Notes under the pieces: generated by a model | Database searches by the model: none | Told to the model about the DNA's origin: nothing | The model's input: the letters and a program-made list of their open reading frames with translations, nothing else | Assembly: GCA_017959195.1 (NCBI GenBank) | Contig: JAGDBE010000232.1 | Location: forward strand, 1-23,564 | DNA length: 23,564 nt | Source: Clostridia bacterium | GTDB lineage: Bacteria; Bacillota; Clostridia; Oscillospirales; CAG-382 | Direction: 5' to 3' | Made by a program: the position numbers and the translations under genes | Part shown: positions 15,622 to 22,759 of the stretch, in pieces | Layout of the letters: every line of letters starts with the position of its first letter | Numbering within the stretch: the first letter of the stretch is position 1

Positions 15622-15650
15622 AAAACCGCACGTAAAACGTGCGGTTTTTT
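15622..15650 (+). terminator. Intrinsic terminator of the infC-rpmI-rplT operon
   Basis: CCGCACGT (15626-15633), loop AAA and ACGTGCGG (15637-15644) make a perfect eight-pair stem, extendable by four A-T pairs, followed by six T residues. The A-run on the left could allow it to work in both directions, but the only genes nearby run rightward. Confidence 0.95.
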
Positions 15651-15653
15651 CAC

Positions 15654-15682
15654 TTGCAAAAACAAGTAAAATATGTTAAAAT
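15654..15682 (+). promoter_or_regulatory. Candidate promoter for the methyltransferase-ymdB genes
   Basis: TTGCAA (15654-15659), a 17-base spacer and TAAAAT (15677-15682) with an extended -10 TGt before it. It lies just after the rplT terminator and 50 bases before the next start codon, where a new promoter is needed. Confidence 0.7.
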
Positions 15683-15732
15683 AAAATGAATTATTATATT
15701 TGCAAAAAGAACGTGAAAAAGGCGGTGGGCGC

Positions 15733-16419
15733 ATGGAAGGGATAAAAGCCGAAAAAGTAACGGATACTCTTACCGTTTTGCAGAAAAAAGGCGTATTCAG
15801 CTATGGCACCGACGCCGTCATGCTCGCGGATTACGTTTTGGAGAACGTAAAATTCATAAACGGCAAAAAGACGTGCGACCTTTGCTCCGGAACGGGCATA
15901 ATTCCGCTCATTTTGTGCGACAAAAATCCGCAGCTGCGCGCCGCGTGCGTCGAGATAAGCGAAAAAGCCGCCGATTTGTGTAAAAAAAGCGTAAAACTCA
16001 ACGGCTTTGAAGATAGAATAGACGTGCTCTGCGCCGATATAAAGGACGTAAAGACACTTTTTCGCGAGGAGGAATTCGATTTTGTAACCTGTAACCCGCC
16101 GTATATGACCGCAAACTGCGGAAAAATGTGCGACGACGTGGATATAAATATTGCAAGGCACGAAATCTCCTGCGATATTTACGACGTGTTCAGAGCGGCG
16201 TTTCATCTGCTCAAAACGGGCGGCTGTATTTATACGGTTTACCGCTCGGACAGACTTTCCGCACTCATGAACGCGGCAAAGCAGAATAAATTCGAGATAA
16301 AGGATATAGTTTTCATAAAAACCAAAAAGACAAGCGACGAATGCGGCATTTTCACGTGCAAGGCAATGAAAAACGCGTCGGAAGGCATGAAAGTAAGCGT
16401 AAAAAGTATTAACGAATAG
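15733..16419 (+). CDS. N6-adenine tRNA methyltransferase homologue (TrmN6/YfiC type)
   Basis: SAM-dependent methyltransferase of the YfiC/TrmN6 group, which in E. coli methylates A37 of tRNA1(Val). Visible parts are the start of the fold with FSYGTDAVMLADY (22-34), the SAM-binding DLCSGTGIIPL (49-59), the acidic strand CVEIS (72-76), and the catalytic NPPY (121-124) of N6-adenine or glutamine-type enzymes. NPPY is also found in PrmC; the FxYGTDAVLL opening and 228-residue length favour TrmN6. The start at ATG 15733 is chosen because GGCGGTGGG lies just upstream; a TTG 33 bases earlier has no ribosome binding site. In Firmicutes this gene is often next to a RsmI-type methylase, which is not present here. 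Confidence 0.88.
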   Translation: MEGIKAEKVTDTLTVLQKKGVFSYGTDAVMLADYVLENVKFINGKKTCDLCSGTGIIPLILCDKNPQLRAACVEISEKAADLCKKSVKLNGFEDRIDVLCADIKDVKTLFREEEFDFVTCNPPYMTANCGKMCDDVDINIARHEISCDIYDVFRAAFHLLKTGGCIYTVYRSDRLSALMNAAKQNKFEIKDIVFIKTKKTSDECGIFTCKAMKNASEGMKVSVKSINE

Positions 16420-16442
16420 ATTTTTCATAAACGGTGGATTTG

Positions 16443-17723
16443 ATGGACGAAGAAGCAAGAGAAAACGAAATTCAGACCGAAAAAGCCGAAGAAAGACCCG
16501 CAGCAAAAGAGGGTCTTGCAAGCTATTATAAAAGAAGCGCGTACGGGGTAAGAGTCGCATTTTTCGTATCCCTTGTGCTTCTCGTTGCCTTCACGGTCTT
16601 CTGTATAGGCTTTTTCAAGGACCATATCACCTACGATAATATAAGATACTTTTTCAAGTACCTCGATATAACGAGCTCGGATAATATCCCGTCAGACGCG
16701 GAAATCGTGATAAGCGAGGGCAGGGAAGCGTCGTACGTTATGCTCTATAACGACGTCGCCGCGGTAACCGACAGCGGAATTGCGCTGTACGACTTTGCGG
16801 GCAATAAACTTTACAGCTATAAATACAGTTACGCAAGCGCATGCGCCACGACCAACGGAAAGAGCGTGCTCGTTTACGACAGCGGTGGAACGGGGCTTTC
16901 AATATATAATTCCGTGTCGAAAATATATGAAACGAATTTCGATTACGACGTAAAGTCGGCGTGTATAAACGAACTCGGCTGCTTTGCGGTAATCAACTCC
17001 GAAAAGACCTACCGCTCGGGCATAATCGTGTTCGATAGGGACTATAACGAGATTTTCCGCTGGATGAGCCCGGATAAGTACGTAACGTCGGTGGATATAA
17101 ACGCAAACGCGTCAAGAGCTGCGGTGTCCTGCGTCAGAAACGAAAACGGCTCGTTCGTAACCGACGTAATCGTGTTCAATACCTCAACCGGCGAGAAGGA
17201 ATATCAGAAAACCGTTTTTGACAGTATAGCGCTTAAAATAGGATACGCCGATAATTATTCCGGCATTTATATCCTCACCGATAACGCGCTCATATTCTGC
17301 GATACCGGACTTGAAGAAAAGGCAAATTATTCGTATAACCCCTCAAACGCAAAGTTCTTCAAGGACTTTGACGAATGCTTCCTTATCGCGGAAAGCAGCA
17401 GCCTTGCGGGAAGCACCATGAAACTTTCCGCATACGCAAGCGACGGAAGCGAGATGTTCTCTGTTGTAAGCGAAAAGGGAATGATAGACGCGGCATACGA
17501 CGATACAACACTTTATCTTCTCACCAAAGAGTCGCTCGAAGTGTACGAATACGAAAAAAATAACGGTAACGAAAGAGAAATCAAAAAAATCGGCGAAAAG
17601 GAGCTCGGCCTGCAGTATAAATTCGTAAAGACGGACAGTTACGGAAGATATATACTCATAGGCGCAAAGAAGGCAAAGAGAGGACTGCTCGCCGTACTGC
17701 TCGAAGAACAGCTCGAAAAATAG
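16443..17723 (+). CDS. DUF5711 family membrane-anchored protein
   Basis: Member of the DUF5711 family of Firmicutes, function unknown. The 426 residues begin with an acidic, charged cytoplasmic part (about 1-36), one membrane segment (about 37-59) and a large outer domain made of repeating short beta-strand units. Repeats of the form 'xxAAVTDSGIALYDFxGNKLYSY', 'VLVYDSGGTGLSIYN' and 'IIVFDRDYNEIFRW' suggest a beta-propeller. The ATG at 16443 is preferred because GGTGG (16433-16437) lies five bases upstream; a GTG three codons earlier overlaps that site. It lies 23 bases after the methyltransferase and 21 before ymdB. A sensor or scaffold role at the cell surface is possible but unproven. Confidence 0.82.
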   Translation: MDEEARENEIQTEKAEERPAAKEGLASYYKRSAYGVRVAFFVSLVLLVAFTVFCIGFFKDHITYDNIRYFFKYLDITSSDNIPSDAEIVISEGREASYVMLYNDVAAVTDSGIALYDFAGNKLYSYKYSYASACATTNGKSVLVYDSGGTGLSIYNSVSKIYETNFDYDVKSACINELGCFAVINSEKTYRSGIIVFDRDYNEIFRWMSPDKYVTSVDINANASRAAVSCVRNENGSFVTDVIVFNTSTGEKEYQKTVFDSIALKIGYADNYSGIYILTDNALIFCDTGLEEKANYSYNPSNAKFFKDFDECFLIAESSSLAGSTMKLSAYASDGSEMFSVVSEKGMIDAAYDDTTLYLLTKESLEVYEYEKNNGNEREIKKIGEKELGLQYKFVKTDSYGRYILIGAKKAKRGLLAVLLEEQLEK

Positions 17724-17744
17724 GAAAGAAAGAGGAAAAGGGAC

Positions 17745-18527
17745 TTGAAAATACTTGCTGTCGGAGACGTTGTGGGGGTAAGCGGAACTGAATTTATCCG
17801 CAAAAACCTCTGGAATCTGCGAAAAGAAAATAAAATTGATTTTACGGTGCTCAACGGCGAAAACGCCGCAAAGGGCAACGGGCTCGACAGAAGCACCGCC
17901 GAAACGCTGCTCGCGTCGGGCGCCGACGTGATAACGAGCGGCAACCATATCTGGAAAAAATACGACGTAAAGGGCGTACTTGAAGATATGCCGTGCGTGC
18001 TCAGACCCGCAAATTTCCCCGACGCCTGCCCCGGAAACGGAAGCATTGTAACCGAGGTAAACGGAGTGAGAATCCTCGTTGTGTCGCTTATCGGAAACGT
18101 CTATATGCAGGACGCATATACGTCGCCGTTTGAAAAGGCGGACGCATTACTTGAAAAATATAAGGGAGAATTCGACGTGAGCGTCGTCGATTTTCACGCC
18201 GAAGCTACCTCCGAAAAAATCGCGCTTTCAAAATACCTCGACGGTAGGGTTTCCGCGGTTTTCGGCACGCATACACACGTTCAGACCGCGGACGCAAAGA
18301 TTCTTCCGCGCGGAACCGCAACGGTAACCGACGTCGGAATGACGGGGGCGTACGACTCTGTGCTCGGCATAAAATATGAGTGCGTGCTCGATAAATTCCT
18401 TCTTAAAATGCCGATAAGATTCGAGGAAGCCGACGGAAAGGTAATGTTCAACGGCGCAGTATTCGATATCGACGAAAAAACCGGCAAATCCACCGATATA
18501 AAAACGCTGAATTTTGTTGAGAACTGA
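17745..18527 (+). CDS. ymdB: YmdB-family metallophosphoesterase (TTG start)
   Basis: Metallophosphoesterase of the TIGR00282/YmdB family; Bacillus YmdB hydrolyses 2',3'-cyclic nucleotides and affects biofilm and motility choice. The two-metal site is complete: D8 (GDVVG), E39-N40 (NGENAAKGNG), N67-H68 (TSGNHIW), H151 (DFHAEATSEK), H176 and H178 (GTHTHVQTAD). The protein is 260 residues, full length. The start is TTG 17745: it gives the family start (M)KILAVGDVVG and has AGGAAAAGGGA directly upstream; no ATG is near. In many Firmicutes ymdB follows rny (RNase Y); that gene is not in this window. The cyclic-nucleotide role here is taken from the family. Confidence 0.94.
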   Translation: MKILAVGDVVGVSGTEFIRKNLWNLRKENKIDFTVLNGENAAKGNGLDRSTAETLLASGADVITSGNHIWKKYDVKGVLEDMPCVLRPANFPDACPGNGSIVTEVNGVRILVVSLIGNVYMQDAYTSPFEKADALLEKYKGEFDVSVVDFHAEATSEKIALSKYLDGRVSAVFGTHTHVQTADAKILPRGTATVTDVGMTGAYDSVLGIKYECVLDKFLLKMPIRFEEADGKVMFNGAVFDIDEKTGKSTDIKTLNFVEN

Positions 18528-18580
18528 TTTAAAATCATAAGATATTTTATTTCTTTTTTGTTAAAAAACCGTTAAATATA

Positions 18581-18592
18581 GAACTTTTGTTT
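18581..18592 (+). promoter_or_regulatory. LexA (SOS) box at the lexA promoter
   Basis: GAACttttGTTT matches the Gram-positive LexA operator core GAAC-N4-GTTY, with half-sites correctly spaced. It shares its last two bases with the -35 element of the lexA promoter, the arrangement expected if LexA blocks its own transcription. The outer bases and inner pair deviate from the Bacillus consensus. Confidence 0.75.
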
Positions 18593-18619
18593 GATTTTTG
18601 TCGAAAAAAGGGATATAAT
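18591..18619 (+). promoter_or_regulatory. lexA promoter
   Basis: TTGATT (18591-18596), a 17-base spacer and a perfect TATAAT (18614-18619), 51 bases before the lexA ATG. It probably serves lexA and the comF-like gene that overlaps it, and perhaps ftsK and the ComEC-like gene beyond. Confidence 0.82.
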
Positions 18620-18670
18620 AATTGTAATAAAGCGGTAAAAATAACAAAAATTCAGAAAGCAGAGGGTTTT

Positions 18671-19276
18671 ATGGAACAGCTTAAACCGAAAGAAAAGCGG
18701 GTGCTCGATTATATAAATCTTGCGATAGAGAGAAACGGCATGGCGCCGTCGGTAAGGGAGATATGCGCTTCTCTCGGCATAAAGTCGACGTCGACCGCGC
18801 ATATGTACGTCGAAAGACTCGCGTCGAAAGGGTATATAAAGAAACTGCCCGGCAAGAGCAGAACCATACGTAAAGCGGAGGACGAAACAAAAGACGTGAA
18901 GTATAAGGTCCCGCTGATAGGACAGGTTGCGGCGGGCGCACCCATACTTGCGCAGGAGAATTTCGAAGGATATATAACCTATTCGAGCGAAAGACGCTAT
19001 GACCCCGAAAAACTGTTCTGCCTTAAAGTAAAGGGCGAGAGCATGAAGGAAATAGGCATAATGGACGGCGATTACGTCATAGTAGAGCAGACGTCTTACG
19101 CCGAAAACGGGGAAATAGTCGTAGCCCTCGTCGAAGACGAGGCGACGGTAAAGAGATTTTTCAAGGAAAACGGAGTTTTCCGCCTGCAGCCCGAAAATAA
19201 GGATATGGAACCGATAATAGTAAAGGACGTTTCGGTGCTCGGAAAAGTCGTGGCGCTCGTCAGGTACTATGCTTAG
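18671..19276 (+). CDS. lexA: LexA repressor
   Basis: SOS regulator. The N-terminal winged helix-turn-helix spans about 1-70 (PSVREICASLGIKSTSTAHMYV, the recognition helix in the KSTSTAHM part). The self-cleavage site is A88-G89 (QVAAGAP), and the catalytic pair is S124 (KGESM) and K161 (EATVKRF), 37 residues apart as in E. coli LexA. The start at ATG 18671 is chosen because AGAGGG lies five bases upstream and the protein then begins MEQLKPKEKRVLDYI, as in the family; an earlier in-frame start (18587) would sit inside the promoter. Length 201. It is followed by an overlapping ComF-like gene. A LexA box on its own promoter implies autocontrol. Confidence 0.97.
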   Translation: MEQLKPKEKRVLDYINLAIERNGMAPSVREICASLGIKSTSTAHMYVERLASKGYIKKLPGKSRTIRKAEDETKDVKYKVPLIGQVAAGAPILAQENFEGYITYSSERRYDPEKLFCLKVKGESMKEIGIMDGDYVIVEQTSYAENGEIVVALVEDEATVKRFFKENGVFRLQPENKDMEPIIVKDVSVLGKVVALVRYYA

Positions 19277-20000
19277 ATATTTAAGGGAAACAAGAAAAAC
19301 AGCGTCCGACGCGGTCTTCTCAAAGAACTGCATAATCTGCGCAAACAGAACGCTCGGCAGCCCGGTCTGTAAGAGCTGCGATGAACTGCTTGACGGGGAT
19401 TTGCTCAAACACCCGATAGCAAAATTCAAAACGCAGAACGGAGATATAATAAAATGCGCGTCGCTTTATAATTATAATACCGTCGGCGATACGCTTAAAA
19501 GATTTCTGTTTTATATAAAGGAGAATTATAACGGAGACGCGCTCGACTACGCGGCGAAGAAGTTTTCGTACCCGCTCGGCATGCTTGCGCTTCCCGAAAA
19601 CTCCGTCATAGTGAACGTGCCGAGAAGCACGGAGAACTACGATAAATACGGCTTTGACCAGACGTACGAGTTTTCGAGAAGGGTAAAATACTATTGCGGG
19701 AAAAAGTATATTTATTCCAATCTGCTGAAAAGAAAGCGCGGCGCAAAGGAGCAGAAAAAGCTCTCGGGCGCCGACAGAAAGATAAACGCAAAAGGCAGTA
19801 TCGAAATAAGGAAGATAAATCTTTTAATTCTGAAGAAAAAACTTGAAAAACTAAAAAAGGAAAGTCCGGACATACTTATCGCCGACGATATGATAACGAC
19901 GGGTTCCACCGTCGAGGAGTGCGTAAACGTAATAAGGACGGTCTTTCCGAAATCAAAGATATTTGCCGCAAGTCTTGCGAGAAACGATATAGAATATTAA
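19269..20000 (+). CDS. ComF-like phosphoribosyltransferase
   Basis: ComFC/GntX family protein, 243 residues. It has an N-terminal zinc-knuckle pattern with C21, C24, C34 and C37, the middle signature VPRSTENYDKYGFDQ (117-131), RGAKEQKKLSGADRKIN (157-173) and the PRPP-binding loop DDMITTGST (206-214). ComFC helps DNA uptake in competent bacteria, and its precise reaction is not settled. The ATG lies within the last codons of lexA (8-base overlap), so translation is coupled to lexA. This makes an SOS link more likely than a competence-only role. A spacer of lysine-rich residues between the last two motifs (about 180-200) is longer than in short ComFC proteins. Confidence 0.88.
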   Translation: MLRYLRETRKTASDAVFSKNCIICANRTLGSPVCKSCDELLDGDLLKHPIAKFKTQNGDIIKCASLYNYNTVGDTLKRFLFYIKENYNGDALDYAAKKFSYPLGMLALPENSVIVNVPRSTENYDKYGFDQTYEFSRRVKYYCGKKYIYSNLLKRKRGAKEQKKLSGADRKINAKGSIEIRKINLLILKKKLEKLKKESPDILIADDMITTGSTVEECVNVIRTVFPKSKIFAASLARNDIEY

Positions 20001-20018
20001 ATCCGAGGGGAAAATTGT

Positions 20019-22757
20019 ATGACACCTAAAAAAACGCCTGCAATAAAAAAGAATAACTCGAAAAGCAAAGCAAATCAGACGGATACAGGCCGTAAAAACG
20101 AGAATCTGCGTCTGAAAGAGGAGATAAAAACGCTGAAGAATAAAAATTATGAAAATACGTTTTCATATAATTTCATGCCGTTTATAATCTTCTTTTTAGG
20201 CGTTTTTGTCGCGATATGCTTTATAATACCCGATTATATGGGAGTGCTCGGGGGAGCCGCAAACGTTTTGAAGGGGCTGCTCTCCGTCGGCGCGCCGTTT
20301 GTGTCGGTTTGCATGATCGTTCACTCGTTTTTCTGGAAAAACGACGTAAAAAATAACAGACTCAACGTAAAATTCGTCATAAATACACTTCTCGTGCTCA
20401 ACGTCTCGGCGGTAACGCATTTGTTCTATATAGACGCGTTCGAAAAAACCTACGGAAAACTCAATTTCTTCGTCGGTGAAAACAGTTTGTACGCACTCGG
20501 ACAAAATTATGACGGCGGCGGTGCGATAGGCGGCGCCGTTGCGGGATTTTTGCACGGCTTTATGAATTTCGGCGCCTGGATAGTGCTGTTTTTCTCACTC
20601 GTCATACTCACCTTTGCGATTCTGAATATCATGCCCGCCGATATGATAGCGTTTGTGGGCAATAAATTCAGGGAATGGGCGTATAACGCAAAACTTCAGC
20701 GTAAACAGCGCCTTGAAAGACCGATTCCTGTAAGAGAAGAGGACTTTCCGGATAAAGAAAACGATTTGAACGAAAATAAGCCCGAAAAGCGTAAAAAACC
20801 GTACCTTCTCGGACTCGGCGATAAAAAAGAGGACGAAAATAAGGAAGAAATAAAGGGCGAAGACGAAAAAGAGGAGACACAGGAAGACGAAAAGGAAATA
20901 GATATAAACGATACGCCCGAAATATCGCCAGACGCGCTTAAAATGGCGACGGGAGATATGAGCGCGGCGGCAAACGCCACGGCGATAGCGCCCGATAAGG
21001 ATATCTTCAACGGAATAAAGGATAAGATAAAGTTCTATAACAGTCCGAAACCCGAGCAGGGCGCAGATAAAAAAGAGATAAACCTTGCCGATATCTTCAC
21101 CGAAGACGCGGTCATTGCGTCGGCAGGCGTTACGGCAAGCACGTCGGACGTGCTTCCCGACGGCGCGAAGATAGACGGTCATTTAAGCGAAATAAACACA
21201 AATAACGAATTTGAAGGCGAAAAGGAAAATATCAGCGTGCTGCGTAAGCCGTCTTACGCCGAAACCTATAAATTCCCGCCGATAAATTACCTTGAAAAAG
21301 ACCCCAATCCCGCAACCTTCCTCGTTACCGACGAACTCAAACAGACGTCGGTAAAACTCGTCGAAACGCTCGCAAACTTCGGCGTAAAGACTAAGATAAC
21401 AAATATATGCTGCGGACCTACCGTAACGAGATACGAGCTTCAGCCGGAAGTCGGAGTAAGGGTAAAATCCATACAGAACCTGTCCGACGACATAGCGCTG
21501 CACCTCGCGGCGGCGGGCGTAAGAATAGAAGCGCCGATACCGGGCAAAGAGGCCGTCGGAATAGAAATACCGAATAAACACGTCTCGACGGTTTACATAA
21601 GAGACCTCATAGAAAACGAAAAGTTTGAACAACTGAAAAGCAAACTATCGTTCTGCCTCGGAATGGACGTTGCCGGAAGCCCCGTTTATATGGATATGGC
21701 AAAGATGCCGCATCTTCTCATCGCGGGCGCAACCGGTATGGGCAAATCGGTGTGCTTGAACAGCTTTATCGTAAGTATTCTTTATAAAGCAAGACCGGAC
21801 GAATGTAAACTCATACTCGTCGACCCCAAAAAAGTCGAACTCGGCGTGTATAACGGAATCCCGCACCTGCTCGTGCCGGTGGTGAACGACCCCAAAAAAG
21901 CGGCGGGCTCGCTGTCCTGGGCTGTAATGGAAATGGAGCGCAGATTCCAGCTTATAGAGGAAGTCGGAGTAAGGGATATAGACGGATATAATAACGTTAT
22001 CAAAAACGACCCCGAAAGAGAGGCGCTTCCCAAGATAATCATCATAATAGACGAGCTTGCCGACCTCATGATGACGGCAAGAGACGCGGTTGAAACCTCG
22101 ATTTGCCGTATCGCGCAGAAGGCGAGAGCCGCGGGCATGCACCTCATAATCGGAACGCAGAGGCCGTCGGTCGACGTCATTACGGGACTTATCAAAGCGA
22201 ACGTTCCGTCGAGAATAGCGTTTACCGTTGCTTCGCAGGTCGACTCGAGAACGATTATCGACGTGTCGGGCGCCGAAAAACTGCTCGGACGCGGCGATAT
22301 GCTTTACGCGCCCGTCGGATGCATGAAACCCATGCGCGTTCAGGGCTCGTACGTCGGCGATAAAGAGATAGAGAATATAATCAATTTCTTGAAGAGCGAG
22401 GGCGAAGCCCAGTACGATAACGACATAATCGACAGCATCGACAGAGAAGCCGAACGCTGCACCGATAAAAAGGGAAGAGCGCCTGCGGAAGAGGACGATA
22501 TGGATTCCGACGACAGAGAGTCTATAATCGATTCGGACGACGCAATACTGCCCGCGATAGAAATCGCGGTGGAAGCAAAAATGCTTTCCACGTCGCTGCT
22601 TCAGAGAAAACTGTCGCTCGGCTATTCGCGCGCCGCAAGAATAGTCGATAAACTCGAAAAACTCGGCGTTGTCGGCCCGTTTGAGGGCTCAAAGCCGAGA
22701 AAAGTGCTCATAACGCGCGAAGAATACCTTGAAATGAAAATGAACCGCGGCAAATAA
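20019..22757 (+). CDS. ftsK: FtsK/SpoIIIE DNA translocase
   Basis: Membrane-anchored double-stranded DNA pump that moves chromosome DNA through a closing septum, during division or sporulation. The 912 residues show a basic tail, about four or five membrane segments (roughly 52-71, 86-106, 116-137, 168-206), a long acidic linker (about 245-300, with glutamate and lysine runs), the alpha/beta motor with Walker A GATGMGKS (570-577) and Walker B IIIIIDE (673-679), and a C-terminal winged-helix gamma domain (about 845-905, SLLQRKLSLGYSRAARIVDKL) that reads KOPS/SRS-type sites. FtsK versus SpoIIIE cannot be decided without a genome-wide view; both have this layout. GAGGGGA lies just upstream; it follows the ComF-like gene by 18 bases. 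Downstream is a ComEC-like gene two bases away. Confidence 0.96.
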   Translation: MTPKKTPAIKKNNSKSKANQTDTGRKNENLRLKEEIKTLKNKNYENTFSYNFMPFIIFFLGVFVAICFIIPDYMGVLGGAANVLKGLLSVGAPFVSVCMIVHSFFWKNDVKNNRLNVKFVINTLLVLNVSAVTHLFYIDAFEKTYGKLNFFVGENSLYALGQNYDGGGAIGGAVAGFLHGFMNFGAWIVLFFSLVILTFAILNIMPADMIAFVGNKFREWAYNAKLQRKQRLERPIPVREEDFPDKENDLNENKPEKRKKPYLLGLGDKKEDENKEEIKGEDEKEETQEDEKEIDINDTPEISPDALKMATGDMSAAANATAIAPDKDIFNGIKDKIKFYNSPKPEQGADKKEINLADIFTEDAVIASAGVTASTSDVLPDGAKIDGHLSEINTNNEFEGEKENISVLRKPSYAETYKFPPINYLEKDPNPATFLVTDELKQTSVKLVETLANFGVKTKITNICCGPTVTRYELQPEVGVRVKSIQNLSDDIALHLAAAGVRIEAPIPGKEAVGIEIPNKHVSTVYIRDLIENEKFEQLKSKLSFCLGMDVAGSPVYMDMAKMPHLLIAGATGMGKSVCLNSFIVSILYKARPDECKLILVDPKKVELGVYNGIPHLLVPVVNDPKKAAGSLSWAVMEMERRFQLIEEVGVRDIDGYNNVIKNDPEREALPKIIIIIDELADLMMTARDAVETSICRIAQKARAAGMHLIIGTQRPSVDVITGLIKANVPSRIAFTVASQVDSRTIIDVSGAEKLLGRGDMLYAPVGCMKPMRVQGSYVGDKEIENIINFLKSEGEAQYDNDIIDSIDREAERCTDKKGRAPAEEDDMDSDDRESIIDSDDAILPAIEIAVEAKMLSTSLLQRKLSLGYSRAARIVDKLEKLGVVGPFEGSKPRKVLITREEYLEMKMNRGK

Positions 22758-22759
22758 TA

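Noticed and set aside
15700..15732. TTG start 33 bases before the methyltransferase ATG
   Set aside because: No ribosome binding site before it, whereas GGCGGTGGG precedes the ATG at 15733.
18528..18570. Terminator after ymdB
   Set aside because: The only pairing is a weak A-T stem before a broken T-run; not enough to call.
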